Shown here: piece after piece, positions 27,628-36,371 of the stretch
Layout: each line of letters begins with the position of its first letter
How positions within the stretch are numbered: the stretch's first letter is position 1
NCBI GenBank assembly: GCA_030528555.1
Contig: JAUMYQ010000007.1
Location: forward strand, 19,736 to 83,735
Direction: 5' to 3'
Length of the DNA: 64,000 nucleotides
From: Porphyromonadaceae bacterium
GTDB taxonomy: Bacteria; Bacteroidota; Bacteroidia; Bacteroidales; Porphyromonadaceae
Program-made: the position numbers and the translations under genes
The notes under the pieces: model-generated
Told to the model about the DNA's origin: nothing
Seen by the model: the letters and a program-made list of their open reading frames with translations, nothing else
Databases searched by the model: none

Positions 27628-27978
27628 ATGCAAAATAATCAAACATATCTAGGCTTTAGCCAGATCATGGATTTGGTAGGCGACCGTATACTTCGAGGGC
27701 AATATGAAGCAAATGCTCGTATCCCCTCGGTACGAGAGATGGCTGTAGAGCTAGAGGTTAGCCCTCAAACTGTAGTGCGCGCCTACGAGAGGCTCACGCG
27801 CCTGGAGATTATCTACACGCAGCGAGGCTTAGGCTTCTTCGTTAGTAATGATGCGGTTGCTATCCTACGAAAGGATCGTACCGAGAGGCTCTATAGTGAG
27901 TTACTACCAAGCCTAAGTAAGGAACTAGAGCTTCTGGGGCTAGATGCCGAGGTAGTTGTAACGTACTTCGGCAAATAA
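27628..27978 (+). CDS. GntR-family transcriptional regulator (YtrA type)
   Basis: A 116-residue protein with a winged helix near the N-terminus: LRGQYEANARIPSVREMA and LEVSPQTVVRAYERLTRLE match the GntR pattern of a turn followed by a recognition helix. The C-terminal part is short, as in the YtrA subfamily that lacks a large ligand domain. YtrA-type regulators usually control the ABC transporter encoded beside them. Here the gene is third in the same operon, so autoregulation at the promoter 25741-25771 is plausible. Confidence 0.92.
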   Translation: MQNNQTYLGFSQIMDLVGDRILRGQYEANARIPSVREMAVELEVSPQTVVRAYERLTRLEIIYTQRGLGFFVSNDAVAILRKDRTERLYSELLPSLSKELELLGLDAEVVVTYFGK

Positions 27979-28019
27979 ACCTGAGTTTTTCGATTTAACG
28001 AACTAAAATATCAAGTATT

Positions 28020-28892
28020 ATGAAAACAAATGTTTGGATTAAGCTCCTTGCTCCCCTTGTAGCAATGGGCGGGTTACTAGGCCTTACTAGCTGCAATCGG
28101 ATTGTTACATCTATGGCTGGTCTATCAGGACTAATGGCGGTTGGCAATACTCAGTCCGCTCGTTCTCTCAACGACAAAGAGCGAGTAACGATTGACCATA
28201 CACTTACCGCAGTAAAAGAGGTCACTCTGTCTACTAACCTGGACTGCCACCTTTATCAAAGTAAGGAGGCACACCTAGAAGTAATTGCACCAAATGACGA
28301 ACGGCTACAAGATTTACACTATGAAGTACAGGGCGATAGGCTAATCATCTATGACAAGAAGATTAAAGCACAAGGTAAACTAGATAGTGCGAATACCAAC
28401 TACCATCTGGCCATCAACCTCTACCTACCTGAAGTCAAAGACATAACGCTTAGTGGGGCATGTGCATTGGAGGTTAAGACTGACCTCAGCCCACATAAGC
28501 TAAGTATCGATTGCTCGGGAGCTAGCTCCATTACAGCGGGCAAGGTCAGCTGCAGTGACCTTGATTTGGACCTCTCAGGAGCGGTCGCTTGCACAATGAA
28601 AGACATAGAGGCCAAACGTGTGACGGCAGACCTCTCGGGGGCCGTAAGTCTAACTCTATCAGGACAGACAGAGAGCCTTATAGGCGACTTTTCGGGCGCA
28701 GTGAATGCGGACCTAAAGGACTTGAAGAGCTACACAGCAAAAGTAGAGGCATCAGGTGCATGTAATGTAGAAATCTATGCAAGCGAAAGCCTGACATGTG
28801 ACACTTCTGGTGTAGTCTCTCTCAGCTATTCAGGGAACCCCAAAGAGATAAAAATAGAGAAATCTGGCATGTCATCTGTACACAAACATTAG
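28020..28892 (+). CDS. Head-GIN (DUF2807) domain lipoprotein
   Basis: The 290-residue product has a lipoprotein signal (LGLTSCNR, Cys26) followed by a repetitive beta region. Phrases such as LDLSGAVACT, ADLSGAVSLT and GDFSGAVNAD recur every 20 or so residues, the mark of the DUF2807 head-GIN beta-helix found in many Bacteroidota. The function of this domain is unknown. As the last gene of the ABC/GntR operon, it probably belongs to the same stress or envelope response. A strong terminator follows. Confidence 0.9.
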   Translation: MKTNVWIKLLAPLVAMGGLLGLTSCNRIVTSMAGLSGLMAVGNTQSARSLNDKERVTIDHTLTAVKEVTLSTNLDCHLYQSKEAHLEVIAPNDERLQDLHYEVQGDRLIIYDKKIKAQGKLDSANTNYHLAINLYLPEVKDITLSGACALEVKTDLSPHKLSIDCSGASSITAGKVSCSDLDLDLSGAVACTMKDIEAKRVTADLSGAVSLTLSGQTESLIGDFSGAVNADLKDLKSYTAKVEASGACNVEIYASESLTCDTSGVVSLSYSGNPKEIKIEKSGMSSVHKH

Positions 28893-28922
28893 GGCCCTAA
28901 CACTGTAAATACTAGTGTTCAG

Positions 28923-28968
28923 AAAAAGAGTGAGTAGACAAGGTTAGCTTTGTCTACTCACTCTTTTT
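28923..28968 (+). terminator. Intrinsic terminator of the head-GIN operon
   Basis: A perfect 19-bp stem (AAAAAGAGTGAGTAGACAA at 28923-28941 and its complement at 28950-28968) with an 8-nt loop ends in TTTTT. It lies 31 bp past the stop codon. Confidence 0.92.
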
Positions 28969-29104
28969 AATTTGACATATACACCCTATCAGGACATCAG
29001 ATAGATCGGTCTTGGATACCTCTCAAGTAAATATGCAAGTCGGCCTCTATATCTCTAATACTTAGTCTGGCTCAGCTCGCATTTGTTGGAGCTCGAGAAT
29101 AAAC

Positions 29105-29136
29105 TATGAGTACACCCAATAAAATCTATACCTTTG
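29105..29136 (+). promoter_or_regulatory. Candidate promoter for the YceI-like gene
   Basis: TACCTTTG at 29129-29136 matches the -7 consensus; TATG at 29105-29108 sits 20 bp upstream in the -33 position, one base off TTTG. Start of transcription is expected about 30 bp before the GTG at 29172. Confidence 0.5.
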
Positions 29137-29171
29137 CGAGCGGATTTTGTAACAGATATTACTAACCTATT

Positions 29172-29849
29172 GTGAAACAACTCAAAATGACGAATTATCT
29201 AATTTGGGTAGGGCTGCTCGGTGGCCTACTCACACTAAATGCCTGCAACTCGGGCACAAAGTCGAACAACACAGTATCGGCAGGCGACTCTGTCGCTGTG
29301 ACAATGACAAACTCAGAGGTAGAAGTTGGGGTTGAAGTTGCTAGCTCCTTCGTTCAGTGGAAGGGCTTCAAGCCTGGAGGAGAACACTTTGGCAAGCTCC
29401 CTGTATCGGCTGGCTCAGTAGCTATCCAAGATGGCAAGCTCTATGGCGGTCACGTAGAGCTAGCAATGAATGGAATCATTGTCGAAGACATCGAGGGCGA
29501 AATGGCAGCTATGCTCAAGGCACACCTAGAGAACGAAGACTTCTTCGAGGCAAGCAAGTACCCCACAGCACGCTTCGAGCTAACAGACCTCCCCACCGAG
29601 GGGCTAGCGATCGAGAACGCTACCGAACTCAAGGGAAACCTCACCCTCAAGGATGTGACCAAGAATATCAGCATCCCAGTAGAGGCGATCACGAGGGAGG
29701 GCGAAACCTATACGTTTGAGAGCAAGACCTTCCGCATCAATCGTGTAGATTGGAACGTAAAGTACGGCTCGAAGACGCTCTTCGGCGACCTTGGTGACAA
29801 ATTCATCGACGACGAAATCGAGCTCAAATTCGTCCTCAAAACTAAGTAA
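29172..29849 (+). CDS. YceI-family lipoprotein
   Basis: YceI proteins are lipocalin-like periplasmic proteins that bind isoprenoid-type lipids; their exact role is unclear. The 225-residue product has a lipoprotein signal (LTLNACNSG, Cys25) and the family pattern SFVQWKGFKPGGEHFGKLPV, followed by NEDFFEASKYPTARFELTD and a terminal DDEIELKFVL. The start is GTG at 29172, chosen because it supplies the Lys residues of the signal n-region; ATG at 29187 is the alternative. Confidence 0.9.
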   Translation: MKQLKMTNYLIWVGLLGGLLTLNACNSGTKSNNTVSAGDSVAVTMTNSEVEVGVEVASSFVQWKGFKPGGEHFGKLPVSAGSVAIQDGKLYGGHVELAMNGIIVEDIEGEMAAMLKAHLENEDFFEASKYPTARFELTDLPTEGLAIENATELKGNLTLKDVTKNISIPVEAITREGETYTFESKTFRINRVDWNVKYGSKTLFGDLGDKFIDDEIELKFVLKTK

Positions 29850-29873
29850 AGGACTTAGACCTACAAGCAAAAC

Positions 29874-29911
29874 TAAGGGGGGAGATGGCCGCTAGGCCAT
29901 CTCCCCCCTTA
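29874..29911. terminator. Bidirectional terminator between the YceI-like and GH92 genes
   Basis: A perfect 17-bp stem, TAAGGGGGGAGATGGCC (29874-29890) with its complement (29895-29911) and a GCTA loop, lies between two convergent genes. Its symmetric shape can serve both strands, although T-runs are weak. Confidence 0.8.
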
Positions 29912-29927
29912 TCTTCTCTATATGAGG

Positions 29928-32192
29928 TTAGTACCAACAGTGACCCCGCTCGGCTGTCATCTCTAGCTCGACCTCTGCCCCCGACATAATTTGCTCGTAG
30001 GTGAGGTAACTCACGCTGGAGGGCTTACCATCAATGCGTACCGCCTTGATGTAGGGCTTCTCGTGGCAGCCCTTAGCCTTTAGGCGGAAGGTCTTACCAC
30101 TCGGCAGAGCTAGCTCGTAGCTCTCCACACGGGGCGTAACCAGTTCGTACCGACCGCTCACGGGATCTAGAGGATAGAAACCAAGGGCAGCAAAGACATA
30201 CCAAGCAGACATTTGCCCACAGTCCTCATTGCCACATAGCCCATCGGGCTTGTCGGTGTACAGCTCTCCGCAAACTTTGCGTACTAACTCGGAGGCACGC
30301 CAAGGTTGGCGAGCCAGATTGTACATAAATATAACGTGGTGGCTCGGCTCATTGCCGTGAGCGTATTGCCCGATCATCCCCGTGGAGAAAATGGGCAGCG
30401 GAACATCCTCGGGCGTGGGATCGGAGAAGAAGCGATCGAGCCGTGCGGCTAAGCTATCCGCTCCCCCCATCAGACGCATTAGTCCCTCGGCATCGTGGTG
30501 CGCCCCGAAGAGGTACTGGTAGGCATTACTTTCGGTAACGTCCTTGGTGTAAGCAAAGGGAGAGAATGGTTCACGCCACGCTCCACTCGAGAGGCGAGGA
30601 CGGAAGAAGCCGCTAACTCCGTCCCACAGCCTATGGTGGCTCATTGATCTAGGCTCATAGTCCCGCACCAATACGCTATCGCCCCAATGCCGCCCAAGGG
30701 CAAGAATGGCAGCATCGTCATAGGCGTACTCAATCGTTTTACTTAGGCTCTCCTCCTCCCTATCGGCTGGCACATAGCCGAGGCTTCGGTAGTCGTCTAG
30801 CCCACGGTAGCCCTTGCGCTCGGCCGTGGAGCGTAGTAGGGCAATGAGGGCTGCTCTATCCTTCGGCTCATAAACGCCTCGCAGGATAGCCTCTACAATG
30901 ACAGGCACAGAGTGGTAGCCGATCATCATATCCGTTTCGCACGCCCACATATTCCACACAGGGAGATGACCGCTATTTTGCTGCCCAAAGTCGATGAGCG
31001 ACTGCACCATTGCCCTATTGTCCTCGGAGTATAGGATGTTGTAGAGTGGATGGGCTGCACGATAGGTATCCCACAGAGAGAAGGTGCTGAAGTGTCGCCC
31101 CTCAGCTTCGAGCTGATGCACCACGCCATCCGCCCCAAGGTAGCGCCCATCGACATCGCTGTAGAGCGTGGGGCTGAGCTGCGAGCGATAGAGGGCAGTA
31201 TAGAGCTTCGTTAGCTCGCCCCGACCGACCGAGGGGTCTGTGACCTTAATGCTGGAAAGGCGTTTGCGCCATAAGGAAGTATTTGCCTCAAGGTGGCGTT
31301 CGAAGTCCAAATGTGGGGCTTCGGCACGGAGGTTCATGGCTGCGCCCTCGGCATCCACACCCGAGAGGGCTGTGGCGAGGACGATTTGATCGCCTGCCTG
31401 CACCCGATAATAAAGCCGAGCATCGTGGCTGATGATGGTATCCGCCCCCTCGATACACTCATGGCGGACGATCGCTAGGCTATCGGGGCGGCGTGATAGT
31501 TGCGAACGGAAGTAGACCATTTGCCGAGAAGCCCAACCCGAGGAGAGGCGGTAGCCAGCGAGCGTTAGGCTATCGACTGCCTCGATCTGCGCCCCGAGTG
31601 TCCGATCCCAGTTCATTGCCTTGGTAAGGTTTAGCATAATGCAAGCCGAGTCCGAAGCACGCTCAAAGGTGTACCGCTGCACGCCCACCCGAGGCGAAGC
31701 CGTTAGCTCCACCCGAATATCGTAGCTATCGAGGCGTACCGAGTAGTAGCCAGCCCGAGCCTCTTCGCTCTCGTGACGGAAGCGTGAGTACACGCCAATG
31801 GGGGCTAGCTCCTCACCGTGGGGAGAGGTGCGGTGCAATGTATCAATGAAAGCAGGCAGCAAGACGGGCATAAAGGAAATATCATACAGATCTCCTGCCC
31901 CAGTACCGCTCAAATGTGTATGGCTAAAGCCAGCGATCGTACTGTCGGGATAGTAGTAGCCCGAGATCCTATCCCAGCCTGCCAGCCCATTGTCGGGGCT
32001 AAGCTGCACCATACCAAAGGGAGCGGACACCCCAGGATAGACATTGCCGACCCAATCCGTACCGATCATTGGATCGACCAGATGCTCCAGCCCCTCCCCC
32101 TTAGGGTTTGTACAACTATCTCCCCCGAAGAGTATAGCCACGAGAGAGAGGAGTACCCCAAAACGCTTACCAATCTTTGTCTTCATATTCAT
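29928..32192 (-). CDS. GH92-family alpha-mannosidase-like lipoprotein
   Basis: GH92 enzymes are calcium-dependent exo-alpha-mannosidases of Bacteroidota that trim host or yeast mannose glycans. The 754-residue protein shows the N-terminal domain signature LVDPMIGTDWVGNVYPG and SGYYYPDSTIAGFSHTHLSG, and the catalytic-domain motif DGLCGNEDCGQMSAWYVF followed by GFYPLDPVSGRY. A lipoprotein-like signal ends in GGDSCTN. Linkage specificity cannot be read from sequence. It lies just downstream of murI, 4 bp apart, with no SusC/D pair nearby. Confidence 0.95.
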   Translation of the reverse strand: MNMKTKIGKRFGVLLSLVAILFGGDSCTNPKGEGLEHLVDPMIGTDWVGNVYPGVSAPFGMVQLSPDNGLAGWDRISGYYYPDSTIAGFSHTHLSGTGAGDLYDISFMPVLLPAFIDTLHRTSPHGEELAPIGVYSRFRHESEEARAGYYSVRLDSYDIRVELTASPRVGVQRYTFERASDSACIMLNLTKAMNWDRTLGAQIEAVDSLTLAGYRLSSGWASRQMVYFRSQLSRRPDSLAIVRHECIEGADTIISHDARLYYRVQAGDQIVLATALSGVDAEGAAMNLRAEAPHLDFERHLEANTSLWRKRLSSIKVTDPSVGRGELTKLYTALYRSQLSPTLYSDVDGRYLGADGVVHQLEAEGRHFSTFSLWDTYRAAHPLYNILYSEDNRAMVQSLIDFGQQNSGHLPVWNMWACETDMMIGYHSVPVIVEAILRGVYEPKDRAALIALLRSTAERKGYRGLDDYRSLGYVPADREEESLSKTIEYAYDDAAILALGRHWGDSVLVRDYEPRSMSHHRLWDGVSGFFRPRLSSGAWREPFSPFAYTKDVTESNAYQYLFGAHHDAEGLMRLMGGADSLAARLDRFFSDPTPEDVPLPIFSTGMIGQYAHGNEPSHHVIFMYNLARQPWRASELVRKVCGELYTDKPDGLCGNEDCGQMSAWYVFAALGFYPLDPVSGRYELVTPRVESYELALPSGKTFRLKAKGCHEKPYIKAVRIDGKPSSVSYLTYEQIMSGAEVELEMTAERGHCWY

Positions 32193-32196
32193 CTAA

Positions 32197-33078
32197 TTAT
32201 AGAGATTCACCATCTATCTTAACTCTCTTTGCTTCGACCCTATCTGAGATAAATATCGAGGCCAACCCCTCGAACTTGTCGGGGCATTCGGTCGTGAGGT
32301 AGCTCACACTACCGCCACGAGTGAGGCGCACATCTATCTCTGTATGGCGCATAAGGTAGTCCTTGAGCGAAGCCGCCACAAGGTCGCCCTGAGCTATGAG
32401 ACGCACCCCCTCGGGCAAGCAAGCCTCGATCTTGGGGCGCAAGAGCGGATAGTGCGTGCAAGCTAGCACAAGCGTATCGATACGCTTGTCACGATCCAGC
32501 ACCGCTTCGACCTCTTGGCGCACAAAGTAGTCTGCCCCTGCCGATGCGCTCTCGCCATACTCCACGAGGGGTACCCACATTGGGCAGCCATGTTCGTAGA
32601 CCTTCAGCGAGGGGAAGAGCTTCTCCACCTCGGCTTGGTACGAATGTGCCGACACCGTGCCTGGGGTTGCCAGCACGCCCACACGCCCGCTCTCGGTCAT
32701 ACCCTCCAGTACCTCCACGGTGGGGCGAATGACCCCCAGCACGCGCCTTGTAGGGTCTTCGCTCGTAGGTAGATAGTTCTGCTGAATCTCGCGCAAAGCC
32801 TTTGCCGATGCCGTATTGCAGGCAAGGATGACCAAGGGACATCCCTCGGCAAAGAGGTAGCGCACCGCCTCGAGCGTAAAGTCCTTGATCACATCAAAGG
32901 AACGTGTACCGTAGGGCGAGCGTGCATTGTCGCCTAGGTAGATATAGTCGTACTCGGGGAGCAACACCCGCAGTGCCGAGAGGATGGTTAGCCCTCCATA
33001 GCCCGAGTCGAAGACCCCGATCGCCCCTCGCTTTATTGGAGTGCTGGGCTGAGGCTTGTTTTCGTCTTGTATGTTCAT
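32197..33078 (-). CDS. murI: Glutamate racemase
   Basis: MurI makes D-glutamate for peptidoglycan from L-glutamate. The 293-residue protein has the N-terminal GVFDSGYGGLTIL, the first catalytic Cys in ILACNTASAKAL and the second in LVLACTHYPLLRP, which form the two-base racemase mechanism. The start is ATG at 33078; the frame upstream opens only with TTG. It lies between the glycosyltransferase and GH92 genes on the same strand. Confidence 0.95.
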   Translation of the reverse strand: MNIQDENKPQPSTPIKRGAIGVFDSGYGGLTILSALRVLLPEYDYIYLGDNARSPYGTRSFDVIKDFTLEAVRYLFAEGCPLVILACNTASAKALREIQQNYLPTSEDPTRRVLGVIRPTVEVLEGMTESGRVGVLATPGTVSAHSYQAEVEKLFPSLKVYEHGCPMWVPLVEYGESASAGADYFVRQEVEAVLDRDKRIDTLVLACTHYPLLRPKIEACLPEGVRLIAQGDLVAASLKDYLMRHTEIDVRLTRGGSVSYLTTECPDKFEGLASIFISDRVEAKRVKIDGESL

Positions 33079-33116
33079 AGAGTTTGTTCGCTTCAATTGC
33101 TTGTCTACTGCGTTCC

Positions 33117-34289
33117 TCAGTTTGAAGTTTGCGCTTCGGAGAGCAATTGTATGTACAACTCTGTGTATCGCCTTGCCATCGTTTCTTGCGAGAATGTCGA
33201 GGCAACGACCGCCCGCTCTGCTTCTGTCAACCTTAGTCCTCTGGCTTGCTGCATTGACAGCCCTAGGGCGTGGGTGTCACCTGGGGGGAAAGTCAGCGAG
33301 GCAAAGCGAGGCAAGCCCCCGAGCAGCTCCAGATGGGCTGGTATGCTGGAGGTGATCGGCACAAGACCAGAGAGTAGTGCCTCAACCACATTCAGCCCAA
33401 AGCCCTCACTGTGGGAGGGAGCAAGGAGATAGTCCGCCACAGCCACATACTCCGCCACATTGGAGCAGAAGCCTAGAAATTGGATGCGCCCCCGAAGCAG
33501 CGCCCCAACCTCACGCTCAAGTTCCGCCCTCAGCGGTCCATCACCTAGGAAGAGGAGATAGTCCCTATCCGTTAGTTCCCCCACAGAGAGGAGCTGAATG
33601 AAGGTTCTTAGGGCAGTCATAGGGTCTTTGCGTCGAGAGAGCGATCCGCAGACGAGCCATAGCACGGCATCGGGTGGCAGGTCAGGCAGGAGACGAAGTC
33701 GCAAAACTGCTCGCTCCTCAGCCTCGAGGGGCGCAAAGCGAGCCGTATCTACCCCATTATGTATAGTATATATCCTCCCCGAGGAGTGCTGCACACGCGC
33801 AAAGGCACTCACATGCTCCGTAATGCCTACGAGGGCGGTTTGCTTTCGGAGCGCACGCCATAGGCGAGCATTCATATAAGAGCCGAGCAGCCTCCCCTTA
33901 CCGAGGAGATAGTCCTCACGGCTGATGTTGTGCTGCGTCGAGATGGTTACATAACCTTCCGAGAGCAGCCCACCGATGAGGTCGGGATGGTAGCCGTGCA
34001 GGTGTAGGATCTGCGCCCCGACCTCATCGGCATACCCAGCTACACGCTGGGCAACCGAGCGAGTACGCAGCTCCAGCTCCCAATGGCTGCAACGGAGGTA
34101 GCCGACACGCACCCCAAGGGCGACGAAAACAGCATCATGCCCCGAGGGATCTTCGCCCCGCAGCACCAAGATGTGTGGCTCGACAAGCTGCCTATCCAGC
34201 CCCCGAATGAGGCTCTCAAGAACATTGACTGGCCCTACCTGCGGCAGAGAATTAATCAGATATAGTACTCTCAATCGCCCTAGGAACAT
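33117..34289 (-). CDS. Glycosyltransferase family 4-like (GT-B) protein
   Basis: The 390-residue cytosolic or membrane-associated transferase has the N-terminal acceptor domain with HLHGYHPDLIGG and STQHNISREDYL, and the donor-binding domain with LVCGSLSRRKDP and the E-x7-E motif in SEGFGLNVVEALLSG, typical of GT4. Donor and acceptor are unknown. The ATG at 34289 (MFLGRLRVLYL) is chosen because it begins the Rossmann strand; starting at 34334 would lengthen the overlap with the EpsG-like gene. Adjacent polymerase and murI genes suggest surface polysaccharide synthesis. Confidence 0.9.
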   Translation of the reverse strand: MFLGRLRVLYLINSLPQVGPVNVLESLIRGLDRQLVEPHILVLRGEDPSGHDAVFVALGVRVGYLRCSHWELELRTRSVAQRVAGYADEVGAQILHLHGYHPDLIGGLLSEGYVTISTQHNISREDYLLGKGRLLGSYMNARLWRALRKQTALVGITEHVSAFARVQHSSGRIYTIHNGVDTARFAPLEAEERAVLRLRLLPDLPPDAVLWLVCGSLSRRKDPMTALRTFIQLLSVGELTDRDYLLFLGDGPLRAELEREVGALLRGRIQFLGFCSNVAEYVAVADYLLAPSHSEGFGLNVVEALLSGLVPITSSIPAHLELLGGLPRFASLTFPPGDTHALGLSMQQARGLRLTEAERAVVASTFSQETMARRYTELYIQLLSEAQTSN

Positions 34290-35355
34290 CAGGTAGAGGT
34301 AATGATTGATCAAATACCGTTTGGTAACTAGCATAAGGCTCTTTCGGATCCAACACCGTTTTGAACGAAAATGTAATCAGTCCAAGAAGGAAGCCTAGGG
34401 CAAACCACAATTTCTGTCCTCTCAACCTCTCGACATAAAGCGTAAAAATGAAGAAGACAGCTGTAAAAGGGTAGAGCATCAAACGCACCCCTGGTTCGAA
34501 AATGTAGAGAGCATTATAGATGAAAATAGCAAAAATCATCATCTGGGTGTAAAACTTCAATCGCTCCGAAGTCTGCACTGATGGCCATCCAAGGGAGCGA
34601 ATAAGGAAGACTGCAAAGGCACATAGGAATACACGATACAACCCTGTAGTTGCCTCTGTAGGGAAGTCTCCTTCTAGATAGAGAGCATACTTTCCCAACG
34701 ACAATTCCTTGAGCAACTCCACAAGCGAAGGAAAAAGGTAGAGACCAGTAAGCAAACTTACGAGTAACCCTACGTAGAGCAGACGTGGCGACCACCGCCA
34801 TCGGCACAATATGAGAAGGCCTCCCCCTATAATAGCCGACGAATGCAGGAGAAAACCAACTATTACCCATGGTATAAATCGCCAGTACCTACGCTCCAGA
34901 AGATGATATGCCCCAGCAAAAACGATAGCTGAAGCAAGAGTTTGGCGTATGGTATTCATCGACTCGAAAAAACCTTTATAAATCAGAACATAACAAAGGA
35001 TCCCTCCAATCCAATGGATACGCCACTTCTCAAAACTGTAGAAAATAAAGAAATAGGTTAACCCAGCTATGGCCATCAACCAAAAATGCAAGGGGACATC
35101 GAAGTGACGAAATACAGGATTAATAACACTCCATAGTGGCTCAATGTATTGGTTAGTCGGGCTAAAGACATTGGTATATACATCAACATACACCATATAG
35201 TCGCGCCCAACCCCCACACGTAATCCAGAAAAGAGCGTGAGCAACAACCACACCAAGATGCGGCAGATCTGCTCCAAGGCACGGTAGCGATAAGCAACGA
35301 AGAGGAGTGAGGCGAAGAGGAAGTAGAACGCCCCATAGTAGCTCAAGGGACTCAT
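34252..35355 (-). CDS. EpsG-family polysaccharide polymerase-like membrane protein
   Basis: The 367-residue protein has about ten hydrophobic spans and the EpsG pattern FSGLRVGVGRDYMVYVDVY near residue 42, a conserved region of O-antigen or capsule polymerases of this group. It overlaps the downstream glycosyltransferase gene by 38 bp and the upstream GNAT/AlkD gene by 4 bp (ATGA-type), so these genes are tightly coupled. Which polymer it makes is unknown, but PorZ-like and plsC genes lie in the same run. Confidence 0.86.
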   Translation of the reverse strand: MSPLSYYGAFYFLFASLLFVAYRYRALEQICRILVWLLLTLFSGLRVGVGRDYMVYVDVYTNVFSPTNQYIEPLWSVINPVFRHFDVPLHFWLMAIAGLTYFFIFYSFEKWRIHWIGGILCYVLIYKGFFESMNTIRQTLASAIVFAGAYHLLERRYWRFIPWVIVGFLLHSSAIIGGGLLILCRWRWSPRLLYVGLLVSLLTGLYLFPSLVELLKELSLGKYALYLEGDFPTEATTGLYRVFLCAFAVFLIRSLGWPSVQTSERLKFYTQMMIFAIFIYNALYIFEPGVRLMLYPFTAVFFIFTLYVERLRGQKLWFALGFLLGLITFSFKTVLDPKEPYASYQTVFDQSLPLPDVPRAIESTISD

Positions 35356-36359
35356 AGCCTGCGCAAGGCTTGGTAATGCCTACGCTCCTCAGGCGTAAGA
35401 TGCTCCGTGGCGTAGCTCAACGTAATGCTAGACATCTGCTGCACATATTCGTCCAAGAAGTCCGTGAGGAGCTGCCTCGAGATGCGCTTACCTACCTCAC
35501 GCAGCATCCAGCCCACCGCCTTACGGATAAGGTCGTGCGGATGAGGGAGCAAGTGACGTGCCAAGGTTAGGGCTTCGGTCGCCTCCTTCGCGGACACCAA
35601 ACCCAGCGTACCCACGATGGCCACACGCTCTTGCCACAGCTCGCCACTCATAGCGAGCGACATCAACACCTGCATCCGCTCCTCTCCCTCTTTATCTAGG
35701 AGATATTTACCCACGAGCGTTGGGGCGGAGTTATCTACTATATCCCAGTTATTGCAGTAGGGCAGATGCTCTAGGTAGAGCTTATGCAGCTGCTCCCTAT
35801 CTTGATCCTTGGTAGAGCGAGCGAACCAGTCGACTAGCACGAGGAAGCCACAGAGGCGCACCTCGTGATAGGGGCTTGTAAGGCACGAACGCACAGTCGC
35901 CTCCGACCACAAGCCAACCTGCTTGATGTGCCGACGAATATCAGGGACAGGCACCCCAAGAAAGACATCGCCAGCTCCATACCCCCCAGGGGCTGTCTTG
36001 AAGAATGAGCGTACCTGCACGGCTCGTTCCTCGGAGGCTAACGCCCTAAACGCCTCCAGCGTAGCAACACTCGCATCGTAACCCTCAAGATAAGGCTGAT
36101 ACTCGGGATGCCGCTCTACAAAACGCTGGGTATAGCCACATAGAGGCTGGAGCGAGAGCCTTCGCTCCCTCATCCACTCTAGGAGGGCTTCGGTCATCAG
36201 CTCGGCAATGCCCTGCCCTCGATAGGCAGGCACAACCTCAGTAGACAGCACGACAAGTCTATGCCCTGCCTGAACCTCGAAGCGGATGCACCCCTCCTCC
36301 TCTCGCCCACGCTTGCTTGTAAGCAAGCCGAGCCTAGATCTAATCGCAATCTTCCTCAT
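35352..36359 (-). CDS. Fusion of GNAT-like acetyltransferase and AlkD-like DNA alkylation repair domains
   Basis: Residues about 1-100 resemble the compact Gcn5-related family (YjdJ type), with LVVLSTEVVPAYRGQGIAEL as the acetyl-CoA motif. Residues about 115-335 match the HEAT-like DNA alkylation repair family (AlkD): FKTAPGGYGAGDVFLGV, CNNWDIVDNSAPTLVGKYL, RVAIVGTLGL and HPHDLIRKAVGWMLREVG. The CNNWDIVD and DLIRKAVGWMLRE segments are characteristic of the repair glycosylase-like fold. The two halves lie in one uninterrupted frame, and the C-terminus overlaps the EpsG-like start by 4 bp. Confidence 0.85.
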   Translation of the reverse strand: MRKIAIRSRLGLLTSKRGREEEGCIRFEVQAGHRLVVLSTEVVPAYRGQGIAELMTEALLEWMRERRLSLQPLCGYTQRFVERHPEYQPYLEGYDASVATLEAFRALASEERAVQVRSFFKTAPGGYGAGDVFLGVPVPDIRRHIKQVGLWSEATVRSCLTSPYHEVRLCGFLVLVDWFARSTKDQDREQLHKLYLEHLPYCNNWDIVDNSAPTLVGKYLLDKEGEERMQVLMSLAMSGELWQERVAIVGTLGLVSAKEATEALTLARHLLPHPHDLIRKAVGWMLREVGKRISRQLLTDFLDEYVQQMSSITLSYATEHLTPEERRHYQALRRL

Positions 36360-36371
36360 ATCCTAGCGAAC

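Noticed and set aside
29928-32192. A polysaccharide utilisation locus around the GH92 gene
   Set aside because: No SusC/SusD pair or sensor regulator is present; the gene stands beside murI instead.
33056-33879. Plus-strand frames across murI and the glycosyltransferase gene
   Set aside because: They are antisense to strongly supported genes and have Arg/Pro/Ser-rich, low-complexity products typical of reverse reading.
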